Positions 17,690 through 27,400 of a DNA stretch of 64,000 nucleotides are shown piece after piece. This stretch comes from JADJDM01 sp044352985. Lineage in GTDB: Bacteria; Bacteroidota; Bacteroidia; B-17B0; Aurantibacillaceae. How positions within the stretch are numbered: the stretch's first letter is position 1; every line of letters starts with the position of its first letter. Position numbers and translations under genes: made by a program. Under the pieces are notes generated by a model, which searched no databases, was not told the origin of the DNA, and saw only the letters and a list, made by a program, of their open reading frames with translations. The stretch lies in the NCBI GenBank assembly GCA_044352985.1, contig JBILCU010000011.1:1-64000 (forward strand), written 5' to 3'.

Positions 17690-18983
17690 TTTGTTGATAT
17701 GGTAAATACAATAATACAAGTCTCATCATTTCACTGTCATCATTCATTCCCCATTCAAATTTAATATCTCGTGGTGGTTGATATGGATTATTTGGATTGC
17801 TTGTTGAATTATTATATATCGCATCTGCATGTAATACAGAACCAGCCGGTATTTTAATGATGTTTTTAAATCTATAAAATTCCTGCCAATTAAAATCCCA
17901 GTTTTGTATATTAATTAAACGTATTGTATCACCAGTCGGTGTTAATGCATATGCTTTAAAACTTTTACCTAATTGATGCATGTGCGGATTGATGTTTAAT
18001 AAAGAAATATCCTGATGGAATTTTACATTTATGTGAGCTTGATAAGATGAATCATTTGCTTTAATAATCCATTCTCCTGTACCGCCGGGTTTTTTAGGTT
18101 GAAATGAGGTAAAACCAATGGAGCGTTTAATTTTATTAGCAGTAAAAAATATATTAAATCCTGATAAATCTTTTTCTTCAATTGGTGTTGGCGAATAATG
18201 AAAATTACGAATTAGTAATACTCCTTTTTTAGGAATTCGAATTCCTATTGAGTTCGGATATTCTTGAGTACTTGTTCCTGGCAACCAACCTCCATGATAA
18301 GTTTCTTTTGGGTATTTACCTGACTTCCCGATTAAATTAAAGTGTCGATAATCATGTTCGTCTGAAACTCGATTTAAACTGTCTTCATTAAATCTAAAAT
18401 AATTTTCTCCAGAATATATATCTACATCATTTTCTACTTCTAGAATTTGGTAACTGGCATGATGCACAACTTTTTTATTTCCGGGTATAAATTCTATTGC
18501 ATTAGCAAATGTGTCATTTTTTATTTCGAAAGGAATTTTATAACAGATGTAAACGTTTTGATTAATTGCAGGTACAATATACGGTTCCTTCATTTTTAAA
18601 ATTAAATCGGGCTTTCTGTTTATTTGAGATCCATGTGTAAATTTTAGATCTTCCGATTTTTCAACCCATTCGGGGCATCCCGTTTTTAACCAGTTAAGTA
18701 TATTTGCTTTTTCTGATTTACTTAATGATTTAGTATTTGCAAAATTTCTATACAATGTATCAGCTCTCCATGGAGGCATGATATTGTTTTCAATTACATG
18801 TTGAATGAATTTCTCTCTTTTTTTAAAGTCTGAAGTGTTTTCTAATACTACGGGAGAATAACCACCTTGATGATGACAAGAAACGCATTTATTAATCAGA
18901 ATATTCTTTACTTTATTTGCCAAATCTAAATCCTGAGCAAACAAGGTGGCATTTAATAGGAAAATAGTTAAAACGCGAAGCAT
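17649..18983 (-). CDS. Cytochrome c / copper type II monooxygenase-like fusion protein
   Basis: About 444 residues from the ATG at 18983, which starts a clean signal peptide (MLRVLTIFLLNATLFAQ); an upstream ATG at 18998 would add five residues. Numbering from 18998: a heme-binding CVSCHH (C38, C41, H42) lies in an N-terminal cytochrome c domain that also has a possible Met ligand (NNIMPPWRAD). A PHM-like copper monooxygenase core follows with H179/H180 (VVHHAS), H267 (NFHYSP), H339-x-H341 (NPHMHQLGKSF) and M424 (DDSEMM). These match the CuH and CuM ligand sets of peptidylglycine-hydroxylating monooxygenase relatives. Expected in the periplasm, with the heme domain possibly feeding electrons to the copper site. 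Substrate unknown. The redoxin gene overlaps its 3' end. Confidence 0.82.
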   Translation of the reverse strand: MLRVLTIFLLNATLFAQDLDLANKVKNILINKCVSCHHQGGYSPVVLENTSDFKKREKFIQHVIENNIMPPWRADTLYRNFANTKSLSKSEKANILNWLKTGCPEWVEKSEDLKFTHGSQINRKPDLILKMKEPYIVPAINQNVYICYKIPFEIKNDTFANAIEFIPGNKKVVHHASYQILEVENDVDIYSGENYFRFNEDSLNRVSDEHDYRHFNLIGKSGKYPKETYHGGWLPGTSTQEYPNSIGIRIPKKGVLLIRNFHYSPTPIEEKDLSGFNIFFTANKIKRSIGFTSFQPKKPGGTGEWIIKANDSSYQAHINVKFHQDISLLNINPHMHQLGKSFKAYALTPTGDTIRLINIQNWDFNWQEFYRFKNIIKIPAGSVLHADAIYNNSTSNPNNPYQPPRDIKFEWGMNDDSEMMRLVLLYLPYQQNDEKISLEKSNFK

Positions 18984-19218
18984 GTAAATATTTATCAAAA
19001 TTACTTGAATGATGTTAAGTTAATTGGAATAAATCATTAAGATAGAGCGATAAAATCTACCTGTTTACATTGGTTAGTTGTTCATTTTTTAAATTGATTA
19101 CAGCTAATATAATCTTAATTAGATTAAAATTAATGAAGAACTTAAACGCGTTATAGTATGGTTAAACAACTTTCTAATAGAAAGCTTTTAAAGTACAGTA
19201 TAGTTATTTTCCTTTGCG

Positions 19219-22200
19219 TTATTGTCCAAATATTAACTTAATTGAAACACATTTATTTTTCCCGTTAACTTGAATAAAATAAATACCCGAAGCAAATTCA
19301 GAATTATTTAGCTGTATACTTCTTGTTTTTAAATCATCAGTACTAAATTTCTTTATTAGTTGCCCCATTGTTGAATAAATTAAAGCATCTGTATAATCTC
19401 TTTCCTCATCAATTAAAACTGTAACACCATCGTTTGAATAAACAATAGAAAAATCCTCATTGTTTTTATATTCATTGATGAAAGCAATATCGTGGTACAA
19501 TCGTTTACCGTTATTGTCTATACTAAATAACTTATAATAATTAGCAGCATGAATTGCAGTTGAATCAGTAACAAAATAGTGTTTTTCATCATAATTATTT
19601 TCTTCTAATGGTAATGCATAATTTAGTGCTTGATAGTTAAAGCCATCTTCACTTTTTTCTAATTCATAGCGCAATAAATTTTCTTCATCGTTACTTTTCC
19701 ATTCTATTAGATTTTTAGATTTGGAAATTCTGTTCACTTTAAAATCATACACCGTTATTGGTAAAACACTATTATTTAATCTTCCAATTGCAAATTTTGA
19801 AAAGGAAGTGAAATTTGTTCTTCGTGCAAAACCAGTCCCAGATGAATATATTCTTCCAGCTGCTCCTAGTGTTGCAATAAATGTCGTTTCTTCAAATGTA
19901 TTCCAATCTGCATAAGTTGTTGAATTATCAGCACGCTTCACCACCACAAATTTATTATCGTCTGATGCGGACATATTCATATTTGTTGCAAATAAATCAA
20001 CGCCATAATTTCCACTTGAAGGGTTAGTGTTAGGTATAATATTCCATTCAGATGTATTAATAACATCTATTACAGCTTCGCCTTGCTGCATGGTATTTAA
20101 ATTAATATCAACATTATTTCCTGTTTCATCAATTGAATTTACATAGGTATCAATATAATTTACTCCTGATATATTTCCATTTAAAAAATTAGCAGGGTGA
20201 TAACCTGTGGATGAATTACTGTAACCTATAGGCAATTGATACGTGTCTGTATTCGAATTTATATTTCGCCTTAAATTACCGTTAATGAAACTTATGCTAT
20301 TGCTAATGTTGTGAACTATGCTTGATGATGAATTATTTTGAATGATCATTTTATTTGCGCCTGTATTAACTATGCCATTAGTTAATGTCAGTGTTTCATC
20401 AACGTTTATGTCAGTACCTATATTTTTATTTGAACCACCACTAATAATTAAATTTTTATAGTTAGTTATACCATTCATCAACTGGCGAGTTGCACCTGAA
20501 TATTCAATACTGCCGCCTGATTGAAAATTATATGAATTATTTGTTGTACTGTAATTTCTCCATGTAGTATCATTTAAACTTGCTGTTATTGTATCAACAC
20601 TTCCGAAGATGTTTAATCTCCCACCATTTTCAATGACTAATGAGTTACCTGCTAATCCGCTTGCGCTAGCTTCTAGTAAACGACATTTCACTAAACCTCC
20701 ATTTTTAATTTGAATTGAAGTTGAATTTGAAGAATTATTATTTGTACAGTAAAGAATTCCATCTAAATCAAGAGTACCATATATATTATATGTTCCACCT
20801 GTTTCATTTATGTCTTTACCATTTAATCCATCAATTGAAACATTTGAAGCAACTGAGCCTGGACCTGAACACCTAACATATTTTCCCGCATTGATTGTAA
20901 CATTAAAATTAGACGGATTATCTGCATCATTATAGATTACAGTTCCGGAAACACTACTCCAGGTTAGGCGGATATCCATATCAATAATTAAATTAGTATT
21001 CGTAGTATTATTAATAGATGCATCTTTTCTTATTCTTGTAGCTGAAAATATTCCTGCGCCTGTTATAGAAGTGTTTGTCCCAATTAAATCAAATGCAATA
21101 TCATCACCGTTTAGATTGCCAATTATTCCGTTACACAAAATATTCCCATTTACCTGAATGTAAGAGTTACTCCCTGTAAAAGCATTGTCCCACAACTTCG
21201 CCCCTTCTTCAACTGTTAAATTATTTACATCCCAAGGTGGCGCACCTGATCCGTCATTATCAATAGTATGCCCATTTTTAATAGTTACATTAGCAGTTGA
21301 AACATCCGGAAAATCACCTGTTGCACAATTAGCCCAACCATTTCCTGTTCCCCTCTCCCATGAAGTGTTTATGCCCCAATTTCCACTTGTAATTGTTCTA
21401 TAATCATTTGAAGTTGGACATGTAATTGTGGGAGTAGTAATGCTTAATGGATTGTTTGTTCCTGATGAAGTAAGATATACGGTATTACTTCCACTACAAT
21501 TGTATTCATAAACCCTAAACCAGTAGGTTGTATAAGGATTTAATCCAGTAACTGAAATGCTATTTCCATTGCTATTATAAATAATTTGTTCACCACCAGT
21601 ATATACTGAATTTGCTGATGGATCAGTACCATCTGTAGGGTTGGTAAATGAATTAGTAGTATTCATCTTAACAATTCTTTTACTACCATTTCCGTTTGTC
21701 CAATTTAAAGCTATTGCACTTGAGCATGAGTAATTTTCTATAATGGATGATGCTTGAGTTGTTGGTGTTGCGCATGCTGTTGATGTGCCTGTTAATTTAA
21801 CATCATCAATTCTAAATTGAGGAGTAGTACTAGTTTGTCTAAATCTTATTCTTAAATTAGTTGTTACAGGAATAGAACCGGTTGGAGTTATTAATAACCA
21901 AATTGCAGTTCCTGTACCGGTCGCTCTTGAATACGTTAAGCTTGTCCAATTTGTGCCGTCTGAACTGACTTCTACAATAAGTTCATTGTTGGCAGTAGTT
22001 GTGCTTTTATAATGACCAAAACTTAGGGTTAAAGAACTGTATCCTGTAGTATTTATGCCCGCAATTATAAAATCTCTACCCACAGTATTAGTGAAAAACA
22101 CATTTCTACCTCCCGATGCTCCAGTATATCCTGTTGAAATTGAAGATGTTCTAGTATCACCGGTGCCGGAAAATGTTAAGCCCGAATTATCAAAAATTGT

Positions 22201-22344
22201 TGAGGAAATAGAAGTATTTGTAGTTGAACAACAATTACCAATCGTTTCTGTAAAAATAGTTACCTGCCCCCATGACTTTTTTGAAAAGAAGAAAACATAA
22301 AATACTGTAAGTAATAAAAGTTTGATAATATACTTCGTTTTCAT
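19219..22344 (-). CDS. Large T9SS surface protein (jelly-roll, Fn3, beta-helix-like)
   Basis: 1041 residues. Signal peptide MKTKYIIKLLLLTVFYVFFF...WGQ, an N-terminal beta-sandwich domain (about 28-190; SLTLSFGHYKST ... FRIDDVKLTG), an Fn3-like domain (about 190-310; LNPYTTYWFRVYEYNC), then a long region opening SGNWGINTSWERG with VTIKNGHTIDNDGSG, typical of parallel beta-helix adhesins. Next comes a segment with EWKSNDEENLLRYELEKSEDG found in many Bacteroidota surface proteins, and a C-terminal type A sorting domain (GQLIKKF ... ASGIYFIQVNGKN). About the last 730 residues are paralogous to the C-terminal third of the 2220-residue protein at 24442-31104. Likely surface adhesin or matrix protein; ligand unknown. 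Confidence 0.85.
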   Translation of the reverse strand: MKTKYIIKLLLLTVFYVFFFSKKSWGQVTIFTETIGNCCSTTNTSISSTIFDNSGLTFSGTGDTRTSSISTGYTGASGGRNVFFTNTVGRDFIIAGINTTGYSSLTLSFGHYKSTTTANNELIVEVSSDGTNWTSLTYSRATGTGTAIWLLITPTGSIPVTTNLRIRFRQTSTTPQFRIDDVKLTGTSTACATPTTQASSIIENYSCSSAIALNWTNGNGSKRIVKMNTTNSFTNPTDGTDPSANSVYTGGEQIIYNSNGNSISVTGLNPYTTYWFRVYEYNCSGSNTVYLTSSGTNNPLSITTPTITCPTSNDYRTITSGNWGINTSWERGTGNGWANCATGDFPDVSTANVTIKNGHTIDNDGSGAPPWDVNNLTVEEGAKLWDNAFTGSNSYIQVNGNILCNGIIGNLNGDDIAFDLIGTNTSITGAGIFSATRIRKDASINNTTNTNLIIDMDIRLTWSSVSGTVIYNDADNPSNFNVTINAGKYVRCSGPGSVASNVSIDGLNGKDINETGGTYNIYGTLDLDGILYCTNNNSSNSTSIQIKNGGLVKCRLLEASASGLAGNSLVIENGGRLNIFGSVDTITASLNDTTWRNYSTTNNSYNFQSGGSIEYSGATRQLMNGITNYKNLIISGGSNKNIGTDINVDETLTLTNGIVNTGANKMIIQNNSSSSIVHNISNSISFINGNLRRNINSNTDTYQLPIGYSNSSTGYHPANFLNGNISGVNYIDTYVNSIDETGNNVDINLNTMQQGEAVIDVINTSEWNIIPNTNPSSGNYGVDLFATNMNMSASDDNKFVVVKRADNSTTYADWNTFEETTFIATLGAAGRIYSSGTGFARRTNFTSFSKFAIGRLNNSVLPITVYDFKVNRISKSKNLIEWKSNDEENLLRYELEKSEDGFNYQALNYALPLEENNYDEKHYFVTDSTAIHAANYYKLFSIDNNGKRLYHDIAFINEYKNNEDFSIVYSNDGVTVLIDEERDYTDALIYSTMGQLIKKFSTDDLKTRSIQLNNSEFASGIYFIQVNGKNKCVSIKLIFGQ

Positions 22345-22463
22345 AATAAAAATATTTTATTTTTTAACGAAGTCGGTTTTAATACTCTATTATGAGTTTT
22401 TTAGGTTGTTCAACTTCAATAGTGCAATTTTCGTGATGTATTATTAATCAAATAAATTGTAAT

Positions 22464-22490
22464 CATTAATTATTTATTAAATAATTAATG
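22464..22490. repeat. AT-only 13-bp palindrome
   Basis: Perfect inverted repeat (22464-22476 with 22478-22490) in the 278-bp gap between the divergent genes starting at 22344 (minus) and 22623 (plus). It is nearly all A and T, so it may be chance, or an operator or cruciform. Confidence 0.35.
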
Positions 22491-22595
22491 CAGCTTAAAA
22501 ATTTAGAGTTTATAGATAATTTCTTGTTAATTAAAGTGATCAATAATTTAATTCAAATTTAACTTTTATGAAACATCTGTAATTTGAATCAGAAA

Positions 22596-22603
22596 TAGTT
22601 TTG
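22596..22603 (+). promoter_or_regulatory. Candidate -7 element (TAGTTTTG)
   Basis: Exact TAnnTTTG match 20 bp before the ATG at 22623, implying a very short leader. No TTTG box at the usual upstream distance. Confidence 0.4.
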
Positions 22604-22622
22604 CTTCATTCATTCATTTATT

Positions 22623-23147
22623 ATGTCAACATTCGTCGTACCTATTGGTATTAAGTTAGAAGAAATTAGTGCCGTTTTTGGAAGTAAGAATAATGAACTA
22701 TTTGTCAAATTAATTTCCTCTGATGTTTATAATTATTACGATGAGGAATATAGTTTTAAAAGAGAATTAGAGGAAATTATTTTTAATTATGTTACTGTTA
22801 AAAATAGAATAATTAAACCTTCTAAGTTATTTGGATTAATAAAAGGAGATGATGGCAGAGGTTTAAATGGTGAATGGTTTGATTATGCTTTTGCATTATT
22901 GATTATCTGTCATCACTTAGGTTTACCATTTATGGCATTAAACGAAGAATTGAAAATTGATATAGACTGGGAACAATTTCAATTGCTATTATCTTCAACT
23001 TCCCCTTCCTATGATTTAAATAAGTTTTTAATATCAGAACAACTATTTGATACTCCTTTTAAAAAAGAGGAGGAAATTAAAACATGCTTATTAAATAAAG
23101 CAGAGTTGCTTCAACTAATGATGAACATTAATGGAAGTGAATTTTGA
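22623..23147 (+). CDS. Unknown protein, truncated paralog of the 23813-24445 protein
   Basis: 174 residues, no signal peptide or membrane segment, rich in Asp, Glu and Lys. It aligns end to end with the first ~160 residues of the 210-residue protein at 23813. Both share PIGIKLxEI, VFGSKNNELFV, YDEEYSFK, KLFGLIKGDDGRGL, GEW-DYAFALLI and LNKAE. The pattern loosely recalls DUF7691-type proteins, a tentative call. The last few codons (NGSEF) come from the inserted GH1 fragment that begins at 23119, so the native C-terminal ~45 residues seen in the paralog are gone. The core is intact, so it may still fold. Function unknown. Confidence 0.7.
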   Translation: MSTFVVPIGIKLEEISAVFGSKNNELFVKLISSDVYNYYDEEYSFKRELEEIIFNYVTVKNRIIKPSKLFGLIKGDDGRGLNGEWFDYAFALLIICHHLGLPFMALNEELKIDIDWEQFQLLLSSTSPSYDLNKFLISEQLFDTPFKKEEEIKTCLLNKAELLQLMMNINGSEF

Positions 23148-23694
23148 TTTTATTGGAATACAATTTTACACACGTGATGTTGTTAAGTACAATTGGCTTA
23201 CACCTTATGTAAAAGCTAAAATTGTTCCGGCAGATAAACGTTAGGTTTACAGAACACTAATGGATTGGGAAGTTCATCCTGAATCCATTTATCAAATGAT
23301 AAAATTATTTTCATCGTACTCTTCCGTTAAAGAAATTTATATAACAGAAAATGGCGCCTCTTTTCCTGATGAATTAGAAGGTATATCGGTGCACGATAAT
23401 GAACGTAAAAACTTTTTCGAATCGTATTTAAAACAAGTGCTGCGCGCTAAAAAAGAAGGGATGAATGTTAATGGATATTTTGTATGGTCCTTAACCGATA
23501 ATTTTGAATGGGCCGAAGGTTACCGTCATCGATTTGGTTTGGTATATATTGACTATGCCACTCAAAAACGAATAATTAAAAATTCCAGAAAATGGTTTAA
23601 ACGATTTTTGAATAATAAATTTATTAATACAACTATTTCTCAAACTATTTCTAAAGAAGAAAATACTACTATTTTTAAATCAGATAAAATTTGA
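23119..23694 (+). pseudogene. Broken partial duplicate of the GH1 beta-glucosidase gene
   Basis: From 23119 to about 23610 the sequence matches bases 12531 to about 13021 of the GH1 gene, covering residues from about 278 to the C-terminus including the nucleophile motif YITENG. The promoter, N-terminal two thirds and acid/base Glu are absent. One base is missing near the left junction, and an AAG codon has become a TAG stop at 23242. A 144-codon frame remains open from 23260 and continues past the homology into unrelated sequence to 23694. Without half a TIM barrel it cannot be an active glycosidase. It interrupts the 3' end of the 22623 gene. Confidence 0.9.
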
Positions 23695-23714
23695 AATAAA
23701 ATAGATTAAAATTA

Positions 23715-23744
23715 ATTGTAAAAATTAAGTCTAATTTTTACAAT
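23715..23744 (+). terminator. 13-bp perfect hairpin, possible terminator
   Basis: Perfect stem 23715-23727 with 23732-23744 and a four-base loop, in the gap between the GH1 remnant and the 23813 gene. No clean T tract follows, so termination is uncertain. Confidence 0.45.
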
Positions 23745-23748
23745 AAAA

Positions 23749-23756
23749 TAATTTTG
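23749..23756 (+). promoter_or_regulatory. Candidate -7 element (TAATTTTG)
   Basis: Exact TAnnTTTG match 57 bp before the ATG at 23813, immediately after a hairpin. No convincing -33 box. Confidence 0.35.
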
Positions 23757-23812
23757 AGTTAACAGGAATTTTCTCAGCCGAACTTAATTTTATTTCATTA
23801 AAACAAAACCAA

Positions 23813-24445
23813 ATGGGTATTTCAATTTTTCCTATAGGAATAAAATTAGATGAAATTAAAAAAGTTTTTGGTAGTAAAAACAACGAGTTGTTTGTTCGTT
23901 TAATATCAACTGCTATATACCACAAATACGACGAAGAATACAGTTTTAAACACGAACTGGAAGAGTTACTCTATAAGTATGTTCCCTTAAATAACAGAAC
24001 AGTAAAACCACCAAAATTATTTGGTTTAATTAAAGGAGATGATGGTAGAGGATTAGATGGAGAATGGCTAGATTATGCATTTGCTTTGCTTATTTTATGC
24101 TATGAGTTAGGTGAACAATTTTTAAGTTACGATGAAGACATAAAAATAAATGAATACTGGAATCAGTTATCCAATCAATTAAAACAAATTAGTCCCGCAT
24201 TCGATTTAAATAAATTATTACAAGCTCAACAGATTTTTGACACCCCTTATTCAAAAAACGACGACGTTAAGATGTCACTATTAAACAAAGCCGAAGTGCA
24301 TCATTTTAAAAACAGTTTAGATGCTTATAACACTAACATCAATGAAAAATCAGATTTGTTTAATCAGATTTATAAAATAATTTCTGTTTGCGAGGAAAAG
24401 AAATTAGAACTCATCGTTTTTAATATCGATAGAATAGAAGATTAA
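23813..24445 (+). CDS. Unknown protein, full-length member of a duplicated pair
   Basis: 210 residues, no signal peptide or transmembrane segment, so probably cytoplasmic. Conserved with the 22623 protein in the N-terminal 160 residues (FGSKNNELFVRLI, YDEEYSFKHELEELLY, KLFGLIKGDDGRGLDGEW, DYAFALLILCYELG). It has an extra C-terminal helical part (EKSDLFNQIYKIISVCEEKKLELIVFN). It may belong near DUF7691-type proteins, but I cannot confirm this. The stop codon overlaps the stop of the convergent giant adhesin gene by two bases, so there is no room for a terminator between them. Function unknown. Confidence 0.75.
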   Translation: MGISIFPIGIKLDEIKKVFGSKNNELFVRLISTAIYHKYDEEYSFKHELEELLYKYVPLNNRTVKPPKLFGLIKGDDGRGLDGEWLDYAFALLILCYELGEQFLSYDEDIKINEYWNQLSNQLKQISPAFDLNKLLQAQQIFDTPYSKNDDVKMSLLNKAEVHHFKNSLDAYNTNINEKSDLFNQIYKIISVCEEKKLELIVFNIDRIED

Positions 24446-27400
24446 TTACTTCCTATAATTAATTTTTTATTCACTGAGTTATATTTGCTGTTTATGTTAA
24501 GCAAATAGATGCCATAGTTAAATTCCGAAAACTCAATAGTAATTAAATTGTTATTTATTTCTTGTTTGTTGATCTTTTTAATTAATTGACCTAATGCGCT
24601 GTAGAGGTTAATTTCATTGATGTTTTCTGGATTAGCAATTTCAATATTAATTTTTGTTGATTGATAATTAATACTAATACCTTCTTCTATTTTTTCGTTA
24701 AACGAAAACGCAAGTCCATGATAGTTTCTTTTTCCATTTATATCCCAACTATATAATTTATAGTAAGCAGTAAAATCAGCACTTAATGTATCAACATATA
24801 AATATTGTTTTTCATTGAAGTAATTGCTTTCAATTGGATTTACTTTGTCTAAAAAATAATAATTAATACCATCTTTACTTTTCTCCAATTCATAATGCAA
24901 TAAGTTTTCTTCATCACGGCTTTTCCATTCCACTAAATTATTTTTGAGCTGTTTGTTTATTTTAAAATCATATACATCAATAGGAAGAACTGTATTGTTT
25001 AATTTACCAATCACAAATTTTGAAAACGTAGTAAAATTAGTTCTTCTTGCGAATCCATTTCCAGAACCATAAACTCTTCCGGGATCACCATAAGCAGCAA
25101 TAAATGTTGTTGATTCAAATGTATTCCAATCTGCATAATCAGATGAATTATCTGGTCTTTTTACTACTACAAATTTATTATCGTCGGATGATGAAATATT
25201 CATATTAGTAACATACAAATCAACTCCATAATTACCGCTAGTTGGGGTTGAATTTGGTGTAATATTCCATTCTGCTGTATTGTCAATTCCAATTATTGGC
25301 TCACCCTGTTGTGATGTGTTAAGTCGTGTAATTATATTATTACCGGTCTCTGTAATACTATTAACAGATACATCTAAATAAGTTACACCCGTTAAACTAC
25401 CATTAAGGAAATTAGCTGGGTGATAACCATTTGAGTTATTTGAAAAACCCATAGGTAATTCATAGCTATCTATGTTTGATGTAATATATCTTCTATAATT
25501 ACCATTAATGAAACTGCTGCTACCTGATGAATGAGTAAGATCGGTTGATAAAGTTGATGTATGTGTTAATTTATAACTATCTGTTTGTATTTTACCATTG
25601 GTTAGCGTAAGCATTTTGTTCACATTAAAATCATTTACCAATTTTTTTAAACCACCACCTGAAACTATAAAATTACTGCAGGATGTAATTCCATTAATTT
25701 GTTGTTGCGTTGCACCAGAGTATTCAATGGTACTGCCATCTTGAAAGTCCCATGTATTATTGGTAGTGCTGAAATTATTCCAGGTGATATCATTTAATGT
25801 TGCAGTAATGGTATCAACGCTACCAAATATATTTAATTTGCCACCAGACATTATTCTTAATAAATTTCCACTTGAACCGCTAACTCCAGTTTTAATGTAT
25901 CTGCATTTAATAATTCCACCATTGTTAATAATGATATTACATGAACGACCTGTGGTAGTATTATTTGTATAAGAAAATAAAACTCCATCAATATCTAGAG
26001 TTCCATTTACAGTTAAAGTACCACCAGAATTGCTATTGTCTGGAGAAGTATTATTGTTTCCATCAATAGCAACATTTGCTAAAGAACTACCAGGACCGCT
26101 ACCTCTTACTGTTTTTCCATTATTAATTATTACGTTAAAATTTGATTCTGTGCCATCATTATAAATTACTGCTCCTGAAGCACTGCTCCAAGTAAGTCGA
26201 ATGTCCATACTAATTGTTAATGTTGCGTCGGCTGTGCTATTAATACTAGCATCTTTTCTAATTCTTGTGGCTGTAAATGTACCATTACCAGATATTGTAC
26301 AGTTGTTCCCGCCGACAATATCAAACGAAATATCATCGCCATTTGAATCGCCAATTGTACCATCACAAGTAATGTTTCCATAAATTTGTAAGTATGAATT
26401 TATTCCACCAAACTGATTATCCCATAATTTACCTCCTGTTTCTACGGTAAGATTATTTACATCCCAAGGAGGCGAACCTGATCCATCATTATCAATGATA
26501 TGTCCATTTTTAATTGTAACATTTACAGTAGAATAATCTGGTATTTCAGTTGAATTTGTACAAGCAACCCACGAACTACCATTCCATTTTTCCCATGTGC
26601 TTAATGTGCCCCAATTTCCAGATTGACGAGTTTGATATTCTCCAACAACATTAATCGTTCCTGCAACATAATTTATTGAATAATTGGATATAGAAAAAGT
26701 TCCTCCTGTTGCGCTGGATGGCGTGACTTGATTAGGATAAACACCAGTTGTATTTCCATCACCCGTTGTTGCACCTGCTGAGCCATAAGTTATAGTAACA
26801 GTACCAATTGTTTCACTTCCAATAAGTCCACTAGTTGTGAACGCTATAGAGCCAGATTCCCCAGTTAATAGCAATCCTGGAGGCTTTGACACATCATTTG
26901 CCGTAATGATTAATGATTTAGGATTAATATCCGCAACAAGACTTATTGGTTGAGTAAGTATATAATTACCAGAATTAGCACCGCTTAAGCTTGAAGTTGA
27001 TGTAACAGAAATTCCTGTTCCTGCATTTGCAGAGGTAAAAGTTCCACTAAGATTTAAAGTGACTACATCTGGTGAAATCACTCCTGACAAAGTTCCTGTT
27101 ATTATAGCGGATGTTGTTCCATCGTATGTTTTATTGTTGGCAACAGCGCTGCTTATAGTTAATTCTTTTGCGGATATATTTGCAGTAAAACTAGGTTGTG
27201 TTAAGCTATAATAACTTGCTTGCGATCCACTCAATGTGTAACCAGAAGTGCTAACAGTTTTACCTGTACCAACAGTAGCAGTTGAGAAAGTGAATATAGG
27301 TGTACCACTCAAAGTTACATTATCTGAGCCTATAATACCTAAAAGCGAAGCTGTTCCTGATGTAGTTGCCGTTGTTAATCCGTCATAAATTTTATTGTCA

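Noticed and set aside
23119..23610. GH1 duplication as a mobile element or phage insertion
   Set aside because: No transposase, terminal inverted repeats or target-site duplication is visible at either end.
23260..23694. A 144-codon frame that could be read as a small GH1-like protein
   Set aside because: It is the tail of the disrupted GH1 copy, behind an in-frame TAG, lacking the acid/base Glu and most of the barrel, so I list it as part of the pseudogene.
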